Assembly: GCF_022376445.1 (NCBI RefSeq) | Contig: NW_025955214.1 | Span: forward strand, 1 to 56,971 | Direction of reading: 5' to 3' | Source: Fomitopsis serialis | Lineage: Eukaryota > Basidiomycota > Agaricomycetes > Polyporales > Fomitopsidaceae | DNA: 56,971 nucleotides | Shown here: piece after piece, positions 46,408 through 56,971 of the stretch | Layout of the letters: the number at the start of each line of letters is the position of its first letter | Numbering within the stretch: position 1 is the first letter of the stretch | Notes under the pieces: generated by a model | The model's database searches: none | What the model was told of the DNA's origin: nothing | Seen by the model: only the letters and a program-made list of their open reading frames with translations | Translations under genes and position numbers: made by a program

Positions 46408-49400
46408 ATGTCCCTCTCCGCCAACGACAACGGCTTTTCCTCTAGGGTCAACTCGGGCAAGACGCCGCCCCCGGCGCCCTCAGCTGCGTTCGCCAAAAGG
46501 TGTGTCGCGGTGCATACTCTGGCCTTCGCCGCCGTCTGACAGTGTTTTTCAGAGCGAGGGAGCTCGAGGCGGAACAGGGGATAGGTGCTAGATACAGGCC
46601 CCCCGCGCTGCGCGCCTTGGCTTCCGGCGGCTCTCCTCCTAATAACGACCTATCTTCGTCTACGAACTCCCCAGGCGACAACGGTGACCTGCCGCCGACC
46701 AACTACCCCGCGGGCTTCCGGAGGGCGAGGGCGGGACCTTGCCCTCCAACGTCCAGCTCGCAGCTCAGCGCTTCGCCGCGGCATCGAGCACGCTGAGCAG
46801 CTCGACAGCAGCGGCTGCTGCCACTGCGTCGACGGACTCGTTTCAGGAGCAGCTCCAGCGACAGAGCTTCGCACCGCCTGCGTCGACGGCATCCGTGCGA
46901 CCTGGTTTACGTCACTCGGCCTCGGTCGCTTCTTCAGCTGCTTCCTCTGCATTGACTGAGCGGAACAGCCGCCTCCGCTCTGGCTCGCTCACCCTCCCCT
47001 CGGGCGGCCTCTCCAACGCGTTCGGCTCGTCCCTCTTTTCGTCGACCTGGATGCCCAGCCGCAACGGTGGTATGCCCGTGCTGGACGATCTGCGCTCAGT
47101 GACGTCCATGGACTCCGGCGCGGACGATTTCGATGTCCACACGCTGGACTACCTGGGTCTTGACGAGACCCTCCGCCACCCGCCCGCTGCTACCATCTCG
47201 GAGCTGCGCAACCAGGCCCAAGCCGCGATCGCAGGCAATCTCGCTGCGAACCCGTCTAGGCTTCGGGCTACCACAGTGTCCAACCCGTACCGGCCTTCTG
47301 CAGGCGCTTCTCTGCTCGCCACTCCCAGTGCAGAGGAAGAAGAGGAGCTTTACGATGAGCGTATGTACGGCAGGCAGAGTCTCAACGCTTACCAGGACAC
47401 GGAAAGCGACTATCTCTCGGCTGCGTACATGGCGAAGGGCTTCAAGCAGAGCGACCACCTCTCCGTCGGTCTTGGCTCACGTCCCCGTGCTATCTCCGTT
47501 GGAAACCTCGACGACACGACGCGAGCGCTGCAGGCCCGTCGTCAGGCTGCGGCTGAAGCACAGGCGTACAACGATCTGTCCATCCAGACGAGCCTGGGCG
47601 GTATCCCTCGTGCTGACAAGGCCAATGCCCGAGGTGGTGGTTCCCCTTCGGTCCATTTCTTCAATGGCGAACTCTCCAGAAGCAACTCGTACCTCGCCGC
47701 TCCGTCGACGAACCAGAACCGCGCTACGTCACCGAAGTCGGAGGGATCTTCCCAGATGCAAACGCCGACCCGCTCCCTCTGGATCGGGAACCTCGATAGC
47801 TCCGTCACCAGCGAGCAGCTCATCCACGTGTTCGCCCCGTACGGTGCCATCGAGTCGCTCAGGTTGCTGCCTGAGAAGGTCCGTGTCCTGTCCATTCATT
47901 TCCCGTTCCCACCGCGCTAACATTAATGCAATAGGAATGCGGCTTCGTGAACTTTGTCGACCAGGCGGACGCGATCCGCGCTAAGGAGGACGTCCTGAAC
48001 CGCCTGGGCGGAGACATTGGCATGCCGAACGGGCAGACCGTCCGCATTGGCTTCGGAAAGGCTGATAGTGCGCCGGTCGCTCCCGCGAAGGGCACGAACA
48101 TGAATAGCCCGTCGGCGACCTCGCCTGGTGGCGGGCTCGGTAAGGCGACGGGTAACAACGTCGGGCTGGCGGGCATGGATGCGCAACTGCAGTCTACCCC
48201 AACGAGAGCGCTCTGGATTGGGTCGATCCCTTCGACGACTACGCCTGCGACCATTCTTAGCGTGTTCAGCCCGTACGGCCCCATCGAGTCTGCGAGGGTT
48301 CTCACGCACAAGAACTGTGGCTTCAGTAAGTTTTTGTCCGTGCGCATGAGGATGTTTTGGAGGCTGATGTTGGTGCCCCAGTCAACTTCGAGCGTCTTGA
48401 CGACGCGGTTCGCGCTCGCAAGGCTCTCAACGGCCGTGACGTCCTGGGCAGCGACGTCGGCGCCATCCGCATCGGCTTCGCCAAGGTGCCCGTCAAGAAC
48501 GGTTCTGAGGGTACTGGCGGACAAGACGAGGGCAATGGCCTCAACGTCCAGGGCGTTGGCGACCTGAGCGTCGGCGCGACCATCCACGCGCTGCGCAACA
48601 TCAAGGGCGCGACCACTATCCCCGTCGACCAGCAGGTCCTCAGTGGCGCGGTGGAGAACTACCGCTCGAACCTGTTGCTGAGCATGATCGCCTCTGGGGC
48701 GCATGCGGGCATGTTCGACTCGGCTGGCAAGCCTGCGGGCTGGACTACGGCGGTTACGGAGCAGCAGATGGTCATGAAGGAGCTCAGTGGTGGAAGTCCC
48801 GACGCAGAGGCTGACATTCAGGCCCTTGCAGGTCAGTCCTCCTAGGGTTAGTTCGGTGGGGCAATACTGACGTACTGGCAGAGTTCCGCCCCCCGATGAT
48901 GTACTACACGACGATCCCGCTGGTATCTGAGAGGCCTCACAACAGACGGTGGGATGCGTCGAAGCTGCGTGAGCTCCGCAAGAGGCTCGACACGAGCACT
49001 ATCTCTACCGAAGAAATCGACAATACCGCGGCCGACTTCCTCGACGGGGAGATTGTTGACCTCGCGTCCGACTGGCTCGGTAACACGGTATGTTTCCCAT
49101 TTCGGATGTCCGTAATCGGTCCTGACAGCTGTCTCTAGGTTGTGCAAAAGCTGTTTGAGAAGTGCTCTCCAACGCCTCGCCTCGCCATGCTCGAGCGCCT
49201 GAGCCCGCACCTCGCTATGATCGGTATCCACAAGAATGGCACGTGGGCTGCGCAGAAGATCATCGAGTGCGTGCAGACTCCAGACGAAGTGGCTCTCGTC
49301 ACGCAGAACTTGAGGCCCTACGTCCCGCCGCTCTTGTTGGACCAGTTCGGTAACTACGTCGTGCAGTAAGTGTGAGAGTGCGTGTGTATGGGGACTGCAT

Positions 49401-50551
49401 ACTGATAGCCGGGTAGATGCTGCCTGCGCTTCGGTGCACCCGCCACCGATTTCTTGTTCGACGCGATGGCCGACCGTCTCTGGGAGATCGCTCAAGGCCG
49501 CTTCGGAGCTCGTAGTATGCGTGCCTGCCTCGAGAGCAGCAACATCACCGTCAGCCAGCAGCGCCGCATTGCTACTGCGATCATCCTCAACTCGATTCCG
49601 TTGGCGACGAACCCGAACGGCGCGCTGCTTCTGACGTGGCTGCTGGACACGTCGAACTTCCCGTCTAGGTACAACTTGCTTGCGCCTCGATTCACGCCGC
49701 ACCTCTCGCACCTGTGCACCCACAAGCTCGCATCGCTCACGGTGCTCAGGATTGTCAACCAGAAGGTCGAGCCCGAGGCGTCTACGCAGATCGTCGAGGC
49801 CCTCTTCTCGTCGCCGGGCGATCACGTCCTTACCGACGTGCTGGGCGATCAGGTTAACGGTGTTGCCGTTGTCCACAAGATCTTGACGAGCCCCTTCGTT
49901 GACCCTACCCAGCGCCCGAGCTACGTAGAGGCCACCAAGAGGGTGTTGATTGAGTTGAAGGTTATCGCCACCCAGGCCTACCGTCGTCTCATAGAGGAAG
50001 TTGGGCTGCCTGTTCCTAATCTCCAGCCGACCTATACCACGAACGCTCCGCAACCTAACAGCAAGAACAAGTACACTGCGCAGAGCAACTACTCTATGCC
50101 TGGCCTGCCCGCAGGCTATCCTTCCAACGACCAGAGCCTCGCGTCGATGATGGCCGCACTCCAGATGGGTGGACAAAATGCCGCTTCAGGCCCGCCGCGC
50201 CTGCAGATCGACCCCGGCTACAGCCAAGCTCCTACTGGAGGACGTGGCCGTGCCTCCAACCCTGCGTCGGCCTTCTCGCCGTCGACCGATCCCTTCAACC
50301 CGTTCGCTATGCGCTCGCCCGACATCGCAAGCCCCAGGGGTAACGTTCCCCGCCGCAACGGCGGCATGCAGTCCGCTACCACGCCGTCCGCTGTTCCGTA
50401 TGGCTCGCAGTCTCCGAGCCTGACTCCTAACATGATGGGCATGAGCCAGCCCTCCTACAATGGCATGACTTCCCCGCCGATTCCTCCGCATCTCTATCAA
50501 GCGTACATGTATCAGATGTATCAACAGCAAAACCCGCCCTTCCACGCTTAG
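46408..50551 (+). CDS. JSN1: RRM and Pumilio-repeat RNA-binding protein, Jsn1/Puf1-like
   Basis: Seven exons: 46408-46499, 46553-47878, 47935-48325, 48382-48831, 48882-49087, 49139-49365, 49417-50551. Residues 1-430 are Ser/Ala low complexity. RRM 1 starts near 438 (RSLWIGNLDSSVTSEQLIHV; ECGFVNFVDQADAIRAKE) and RRM 2 near 565 (RALWIGSIP; CGFINFERLDDAVRARKAL). PUF repeats run from about 770 to 1050 (ASDWLGNTVVQKLFEKCS, IGIHKNGTWAAQKIIECVQ, LLLDQFGNYVVQCCLRFG, GDQVNGVAVVHKIL). Two RRMs plus PUF repeats are the Jsn1/Puf2 type of yeast, which bind mRNAs of membrane and mitochondrial proteins. The frame slips at the G3 run 46733-46735; one more base joins RRARAG to TLPSNVQ and gives 1275 aa. As written, the first frame stops at 46796. 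The C-terminus is Pro/Met/Gln-rich. Confidence 0.88.
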
Positions 50552-51171
50552 AGCACCAGCTATCCGCACCGCTATCGTTTTTGACGACTACATGACGAAC
50601 TGTACCCGGGCCAGTAGGTTCGAGGCATGAGGATACTCGTTTGCTTCTTCCGTTTCGCGTGCTGCCTCTCTTCGTATATTTACAGATCATACGACGGGCT
50701 TGTTGCCAGTTGTCTCCGGACTCTATACCCTCCCTGACATCGCAGTCGGTATGCTCTCACGCTCGTTGCTCATTTACAAACGGTCACAAAAGTCGGACAT
50801 GGTCCTGCTCGAGCAGTGTCGCTACTGGCACTGCGAGAGGGGCGCATGGTTGGTTGTTCTCTCATTCTCTCGGTTCTCACTCAATGTACAAGTACGGGAA
50901 GGCTGTAAAGTATGGCCGCATATCAATATCACATAGATTCAGCTGCATACCCGATGAGTGGCATTTCGACGATCGCGACATGTACAACTGATGTTACAGA
51001 GATATCAGGGAGAGAATCGCGGAGTGACAACCATTTACGACAGAACATTCGACACTAGACAAGACACAGTACTGCTGGTCAACGAGTTTAACAGAGCGTT
51101 CACAAAGAACCTGGAGCAGTGGCACTCACCCATGGACTGAATTGTCCCTTCTTGACTGACCACCGTCCTTT
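50552..51171. other. Intergenic, convergent 3' ends
   Basis: Between the 3' ends of the RRM-Pumilio gene and the minus-strand membrane protein. No terminator motif stands out and no gene is supported. Confidence 0.55.
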
Positions 51172-52096
51172 TCAGTGCACCGTCCGCGGAGCCTCCCCCC
51201 TACGAACGCGACGTGTCTTCGTGCCGACTACGCGCTTGATAGGTCGTATGATCAAGAGCCGGACGCCGGCGAGTGCACCTTGAAGGGAAAGCGACCCGAC
51301 GGTGCCTGCGAAGGCTGCTTGTATAACGTCGAGACGACCACCCGCTGCAGCTCTGCCGTCTATGTGTTCGACCATGGCAGCTCCTGCCAACCCCTGGACT
51401 ATGCAGAAGCAATGAGCGATGGTGAATCCCTTCCCGGTGATCAGCTTTCGACGAGTGGCCTTGATGGTGGGACGGGGAACATTGCCAGGTCGAATATGCT
51501 TCTTGAAAACGCGACAACGGACGATCGACCGGCACAGCGCGACGATCAACATCACGCCCGCGACGATGGCTGAACCCAGCCAGCCGATTCGAACGATTTG
51601 CTGCGTATCGGCGGTGGCATATATTTCTCCGTAAGGGCTCGGTAGGAGGCTGAGGACGTACTGCCCTGTAGCGAGGGGTACGCTGAGGATAGGAGCAACG
51701 ACTGCGTAGCTGATGCGGAGGGTGGCTACCAGCGCATTCTCTCCCGGGACTTGCGACATCCTGGAGAAAGCGTATAGGAAAGGCGGCGGTCCTACTGCGT
51801 CCGCTAACGCAACTCTTAAGTACTCCAGCGTTGCATTGTCTACAGGCGCAGCCGCGCTATGATCCCTTGTCGCCACTCGCTTCTTTGTACTTGACAATGC
51901 ATGTCCGAGTCAGACTCGGCAGAACGTCCATCAAAGGAGACCGCCACGTTATGCGGATCTGTTCACTTTCGATGTCTAATTGTTCTCTTTGACGGGTATC
52001 AGTTGTATACTGCTCTAGGGTGATTGACTCAGACGATCTCCGAGTCGGGACGCCTCCGTCAACTACGGTGTGCCCCTTCTCGTCAACTATCCTCAC
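51172..52096 (-). CDS. Hypothetical multi-pass membrane protein
   Basis: A two-exon model, 51942-52096 and 51172-51889, gives 290 aa. The 52-bp intron has a weak donor (GTCTCC) but a good branch-like CTGAC and keeps frame. If it is wrong, the first ATG in the large exon is at 51759. Hydrophobic segments are ISYAVVAPILSVPLATGQYV, IGWLGSAIVAGVMLIVALC, FTIAHCFCIVQGLAGAAMV and FAGTVGSLSLQGALAGVRLL, so three or four membrane spans. It ends with a basic tail (TKTRRVRRGEAPR). No named family is recognised. Confidence 0.5.
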
Positions 52097-52599
52097 TTAA
52101 GTCATCCCCATAGCATTCAGACGAAGCAAGAAGCCAAAGCGCGATGAAGAAGGCCCGGTTGCATTCAACAGACCATGGAATTGGTATCCGCGAAACGTAT
52201 GAGCGCTAAGTGAGTCTACAGTCAATTCGGAGTCCTTCCGCGGGCCCGGGTGCTGGTCGGCTACTTCGGAAATTGTTTGTACTAGTACTACTGTACTAGG
52301 CGTGCGGTCGTCCTCTTGAGTGACAACTCCTCTTCTCTCTTAACCACTCGATACTTACCAGGACCACGTTCGATTTCTGCAACCACAGGCGAGTTTTGAG
52401 GTTCATGCGTGACCGCAGTGATATGGTTCCCCGAATCCAGGGCCATGTATATCCGGTACACCCGTCCTGGCGGTGCAACTGATCAATGGGTACTGAGGCC
52501 TGAGGGCCAGGGCATACAGTAACCGTATCCAAGAGGCGGTACCGGTGCAGACGTGGATTTGTAGCTTGGAACTGACCTTGCCACTTTGAAAACCAAGAC
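52097..52599. other. Intergenic, nothing recognised
   Basis: Upstream of the membrane protein gene. The boundary at about 52600 is where homology to the repeat unit shared with 15398-16140 and 56190-56971 begins. Confidence 0.5.
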
Positions 52600-53305
52600 C
52601 ATTTGCAAATGGGACAATGATCCTAGGATGTGACGGAAGTCTGGGCTCGACTGAGGGTACAGGAACAGCTTATATGCAGGAGGCGATGCAACACGGGGCC
52701 GAGAACAGGAGGCGGCGGGGTTCTGCGTCCGAGTCCACTGGTCAGTGACATCTTGTTCAACTGTCTGAACTATCATGATGAACCACTCGTCTCTGTCCAC
52801 TTGGAACAGATCGCTGCTCGCTAAAGAGCCTCTGACATACTGCGAATGTCCATCGCCCTCAAATTGGGAAGGAATCTGTGTATATGTACGACCGACGCGG
52901 GTCCTGTGTTTGCCTCGACCACTGGTCATGCGTTGCGGGTGGACATACTCTGGAGGTGCGAGTCTCCATCTGACGGTTGCCAGGCTTCTCAAGTGCTTAA
53001 ATTACCTCTCCGTAGAAGAGAAGATGACTTGGAAATGACTTTGCCATCGGGGTGGTGGTTGGAATCAATCGCACTGGCCGGGCTCGAAAACTCTGAGTGT
53101 TTGTGTACTTGTGCCGTACATGGGCTCTTTGCAGTCGCATGAGCTGCATGGCTGAGCATCCGTCAACGTATGTGAGTTGGCGCACTTTGTATCATGCAGC
53201 GGAGGCGTTGAAATTCTCTAGCCAGTCCACATCGTAGGCACACTGATACTCTGAAATGCGGATGCGGCTGTTCGTATCAAGCCTTTAGCTTCTCGATGTG
53301 GGCAT
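52600..53305 (-). pseudogene. Gene D, copy 2 (decayed)
   Basis: Reads from 53305 as MPTSRS then TAA. The conserved stretches after it are SRIRISEYQCAYDVDWLE, a TGA, then QLTYVDGCSAMQLMRLQRAH and ARPVRLIPTTTPMAKSFPS in the same frame, then LFQVDRDEWFIMIVQTVEQD after a short AG-bounded gap. The second part is more damaged than in copies 1 and 3 (frame shifts between 52860 and 52960). It is divergent from receptor copy 6, 121 bp between starts. Confidence 0.55.
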
Positions 53306-53426
53306 TTGGATGATCCAATCGACCCGTCGCATGTCCACACATCTGTTAGGTCGAAGAACACCCTACTGCGACGCAGGGGGATACATTCTCTTCCTCCTCT
53401 TGCTTTCCTCACTTCTGCCGAGGACG

Positions 53427-55116
53427 ATGTCGCCGCCGTGCCCCCGTTTCCACTCCTTAGTTCTCCTTCTATCTATCGTTCTACAGTGCATACTATCCGT
53501 CTGCGGGGAAATACGGACGATCGACGACACGTACGGCGACTCTGTGACAGGAGCGACACCAGTGTACCCGAACGAGGACTGCTGGAACGAAGGCCCAGGG
53601 TGTTCGGCGTGCGTTCTCCAGCCGGATCCGTCGGAGGCGCATAACGGCACTTGGCACGACACGACGTCCAATATATGCACCACCCAGTACCCCCCGACCC
53701 ATAGCGTCACCTTCAGCTTCAACGGTACGATATCTATCACTGCTTCTGGTAGAGGTCCTGACACAGTCACTCTTATCTAGGGACTGCTCTTTCGGTATAC
53801 TGTATCATAGTCTCCCAAGGCCCGGCAACGTGGTTCACCAACCTGAGCTTCACTCTCGATGGCGAGATCAGCAACACGCAGTTCTCACCAAGTGTGGTAG
53901 CGAGCACATATGGCTTCCAGTACAACTCCCGCGTATTCATCATATCATCATTGAGCAACGAACAACACACGTTCACGATGTCGGCTATGACAGGATCGTC
54001 CGCATCGGTCTTGCTCTTTGACTATGCTGAGTACACGTACGTCTGGTTATCAGTCACTCCCTGTATGCTGGGTTGCTGAAGTCTTGCGATATTGAAGCTA
54101 CGAGGATCCGACGCCGGCAACTCCGTCTCCGACGAGCACAACCTCAACGAGTTCGAGCACATCGAGTACGTCGAGCACTTCGTCGTCGACCAGTGCAACC
54201 TCCACGGATTCTCCTTTGCCAGCGAGCACGACTTCATTCTCGGAATCGCGGAGCAGTGGATCACGGAGCAGCCAGACCACGACATCCTCGTCATCCAGTG
54301 CGACCCAGAGCGGTAGTCAGTACTGTGCCATTCTTTGCAACAGCAGATACACTGACCCGTCCTTAAGCCTCAGAGGCAAGTGTGTCGACGTTCGGTAGCA
54401 CTAATCCGGCGACAACCTCAGTACCCTCAGCACTAGGGTCGCACAGTGGTATGTAGTTGCAGTCCTCACCTTGTAGACCACATTAGTGATGCTCTCCAGC
54501 TTCGCACACAACTATCGTAGCCGGCGCCGCCGCAGGCGGGTCCGTCGCCATATTCCTTGTTATCGTCGTCGGAGTCCTCATCTATATCCGCCGCAAGAAG
54601 CGCGCTCAGTTCGTGCCCACAACCAACATCCTCGACGACGGTGATGGCGACGGAGACGACTCATCCGCGCAGCCTCTGGACGAAGGCAATACTAGTCCGG
54701 AGAGCACGGGTCAGACGGGCGGATGGCCGCCGCGACGGAGTCGACCGCTCATGACCTTGGCCAACCCCTGCGATTCAGGCAGCACAGTGCTGAGCATCCC
54801 GCTAATGCTCAACAAGAAGAATGAGCTCGGCAGCGCGGAATGCCTTTCTGCCAAGGTCGACGCGCGGTCTGGGTATAGACACGAACACGATGTTCCTGCG
54901 TTGCCTTCGTCGTCGGACGGAGATACGTTACTAGACACGGCCGTGCAGTCGCTTGACGGTGGAAACGTGTCGTCTGCAGACAGGCGGGACGGGGCGGTTT
55001 GGCAGGTTGAGATGACAGTGCTGCGCCAGGAGATGGCACAGGAAATGGCAAGGCTCCGCGAGCAAACCGCGGTGTATGCGACAGTGCCGCCGCCGCCGCC
55101 CCATACGTGTGACTGA
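53427..55116 (+). CDS. PPxY receptor-like family, copy 6
   Basis: Five exons, 53427-53724, 53781-54036, 54098-54315, 54374-54448 and 54500-55116, give 487 aa as written. The signal peptide (MSPPCPRFHSLVLLLSIVLQ) is identical to copy 5. Module 1 has CWNEGPGCSACV and NGTWHDTT; module 2 is the 256-bp exon, then a 218-bp Ser/Thr stalk exon of exactly the same length as in copy 5. The membrane helix is near 287-311 (GGSVAIFLVIVVGVLIYI), followed by RRKKR. The tail has the heptad block LRQEMAQEMARLREQ. As written it ends VPPPPPHTCD; one more base in the C4 run 55099-55102 would end it at 55112 with a PPxY-type terminus (PPPY then V), matching copy 5. I favour that reading. Confidence 0.8.
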
Positions 55117-56058
55117 CCGTGCTCAGGCTCTCGTCGTGAACGTGATACGTTCTTGGTACTCCAACCACTGCACTTCAACGCAGAGTATCCACGTAGGACG
55201 ACGGGGGCCCGGGGAGAGACGGCATATCCTGCACTTGTTTGTTTGTTTGTGATCCCTTTATTGTCACTGAGGGCGAAGCCCTATGTTGACAGTACGTGCT
55301 AATTCTAATCAATCGAGTCTCGTGTCCGTTTGTCGCTTAGCATCGCCGTCCGCCGAAGCTTCAGGCATGTGTGTATAGTAAGGTAGGATGTGTACAGTCG
55401 AGTGGGGTGAGATGGGAATGGAAATGTCGTGGTGTCTGTTCCCGGCGCCGCTTTGCGCTATCCTCTCGTCATCGCGTCTGTTTGCCCGTCGGCTTCGCGG
55501 CCTTGTCCAAGTGACCCTTCAGCTCCAGGTCTCATCCTGCACTTTACCCATGTATCAGTCACCGCGTTTCGGACCCGTATCTTCGGGGTACCGTAGACAC
55601 GGGTATAGCTAAGTTCCAAGGGTTTGAGCACGGGGAAACAGAGGTCGTTGTTAGAGGGTGTCGACCAACGCTGTATACGTAGGAAAGATCTGAAGAAAAA
55701 CGGGTAACCTCAGGGTAGATAGATCAGCTAATCACGCCTTGAGTTCAGTCCGAATTCGCACATATAATCAACTTTTGTATACGAGGTCTGTGTAGACCAG
55801 CAGCGCAAAGCTGTGGATTGCTGCGTCCCGGGTATGTATACCAAGATAACCCGAGCTCTGTATCCTACTGTTCTGCTGGTCTAATTCCAATCTGGCTACG
55901 ACAGTGTACAGCACTTGGCCGCTCGCCGTCCGCAGCCACTGGATATTGCTGCGTAGTACATCATCACGATCACGTGGTACGACGCGCGCATAGCAGTACC
56001 GCGCATCATTATAGCCTGCTTTCTGCTCCCTATCCGTGCTGTTCTTGTCAGCGCCGCT
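55117..56058. other. Intergenic downstream of receptor copy 6
   Basis: Nothing coding. A short perfect hairpin (AGGGC-GAA-GCCCT, about 55272-55284) follows a TTTG-repeat (TTTGTTTGTTTGT) near 55235; this may be part of the 3' processing region. Confidence 0.45.
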
Positions 56059-56175
56059 ATGGCGTCCTGGAACCTCAACGCAGGCGTCCAGCCGCTGCCA
56101 CAGAACCCTGCAATGCTCGCTCTCCAGCAATATCAGCTATTCCTCGCTGACTGGAAGAGAGAAAGCCCTAAGGCA
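56059..56175 (+). CDS. First exon of an unknown gene, cut off by a repeat
   Basis: A 39-codon exon starting MASWNLNAGVQPLPQNPAML, rich in Gln and Leu, followed by a consensus donor (GTATGT at 56176). A few bases into the intron the sequence becomes the duplicated gene D/receptor unit, in the opposite orientation. The downstream exons are either lost or displaced beyond the window. No family is recognised. Confidence 0.4.
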
Positions 56176-56189
56176 GTATGTACATGCGC

Positions 56190-56910
56190 AGTTATCCCGT
56201 TCCCAAAGACCAAGACCACCTGCAAATGGGACAATGATCCTAGGATGTGACGGAAGTCTGGGCTCGACTGAGGGTACAGGAACAGCTTGTATGCAGGAGG
56301 CGATGCAACAGGGGTCCTGCGTCCACTGGCCAGTGACATCTTGTTCAACTGTCTGAACTATCATAATGAACTCCTCGTCTCTGTCCGCTTGGAACAGATA
56401 TCTGCTCGCTGAAAGAGCCTCTGACATACTGCGAATGACCATCACCCTCAAATGGCGAAGGAAATCTACGTATATGCGCGATCTACGCGGGTCCTGTACT
56501 TGCCTCGACCACTGGTCATGCGTTGCGAGTGCACATACTCTGGAGGTGCGGATCTTCATCTGACGGTTGACACGCTTCTCAAGTGCTTGAACTACCTATC
56601 CGTAGATGAGAAGACGACTTGGAAATGACTTTGCCATCGTGGGGTGGCAGTTTGGATCAGTCGCACTGGCCGGATCAGGAAATTCTGAGTACTGAGTGCT
56701 TGTGCACCTGGGCCAGGGCTCTACATGGGCTCTTTGCAAACACATGAGATGCATGGCCGAGCATCCGTCGACGTATGTGAGTCAGCGCACTGTGTATCAT
56801 ACAGCGGCGGCGTTGAAGTCCCCGAGCCAGTCCACCACGTAGGCACACTGATACGCTGAGATGAGGATGTGTTTGTTCGTATCAAGCCTTTAACTTCTCG
56901 ATGAGGGCAT
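56190..56910 (-). pseudogene. Gene D, copy 3 (decayed) and start of a third receptor unit
   Basis: From 56910 it reads MPSSRS then TAA; later LTYVDGCSAMHLMCLQRAHV and a long clean piece THDQWSRQVQDPRRSRIYVD to LFQADRDEEFIMIVQTVEQD. Stops and shifts differ from copies 1 and 2. The remaining 56911-56971 matches 53311-53390, the leader of receptor copy 6, so another receptor gene probably begins just beyond the window. Confidence 0.55.
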
Positions 56911-56971
56911 TTGGATGATCCAATCGACCCGTTCTATGGGTAAGAGTACCCTGCTGCGACGCAGGGGGGAT

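Noticed and set aside
48848..50176. 442-codon minus-strand frame antisense to the RRM-Pumilio gene.
   Set aside because: The plus strand has PUF repeats and correct splice sites; the antisense frame is Arg/His-rich and has no domain.

Overview
The window looks like nuclear DNA of an agaricomycete (mushroom-forming) basidiomycete. Genes are cut by many short GT-AG introns (about 45-90 bp), both strands are used, and single-copy eukaryotic genes (RNA polymerase III subunit RPC82, linker histone H1, an RRM-Pumilio protein like yeast Jsn1, a mitochondrial RCC1-repeat protein like Fmp25, an APSES/KilA-N-like protein) sit beside lineage-expanded families (BTB, F-box, single-pass receptor-like proteins). 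No tRNA, rRNA, CRISPR array or prokaryotic feature was seen.

Layout. 1-16 kb and 52-57 kb are accessory, duplication-rich DNA. They hold six copies of one receptor-like family (copies 1-5 on the minus strand at the left, copy 6 on the plus strand at 53.4 kb, and the upstream unit of a probable seventh running off the right edge). Each complete copy has a signal peptide, two exon-encoded ectodomain modules, a Ser/Thr stalk, one membrane helix, a basic stop-transfer patch and a tail whose last residues are a PPxY motif, or become one after a one-base correction in copy 6. Copies 5 and 6 are inverted duplicates that share a 121-123 bp divergent promoter with a co-duplicated, apparently decaying gene. 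22-31 kb holds two BTB plus F-box gene pairs, apparently a tandem duplication, with a third BTB gene at 1.3 kb. Two transposons with the same long terminal inverted repeats flanked by TA (6.9 and 25.8 kb) carry unrelated interiors.

31-51 kb is mostly conserved core: RPC82, histone H1, the APSES-like gene and the RRM-Pumilio gene. Between H1 and the APSES gene lies a head-to-head pair of very diverged unknown paralogues (36.8-41.7 kb).

A point that affects every gene model: at least seven otherwise intact reading frames are broken by exactly one missing base, in each case in a run of G (or C). They include the RRM-Pumilio gene and four of the receptor genes. In each, adding one base brings the total spliced length back to a multiple of three (or, for the C-terminal cases, restores the family-like end). 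I read these as homopolymer undercalls in the assembly, not as mutations, and annotate the genes as real with that caveat.

A recurring theme, by inference only, is ubiquitin ligase adaptors: BTB proteins (Cul3 type), F-box proteins (SCF type) and membrane proteins ending in PPxY (the ligand of Nedd4/Rsp5 WW domains) are the families being duplicated here.
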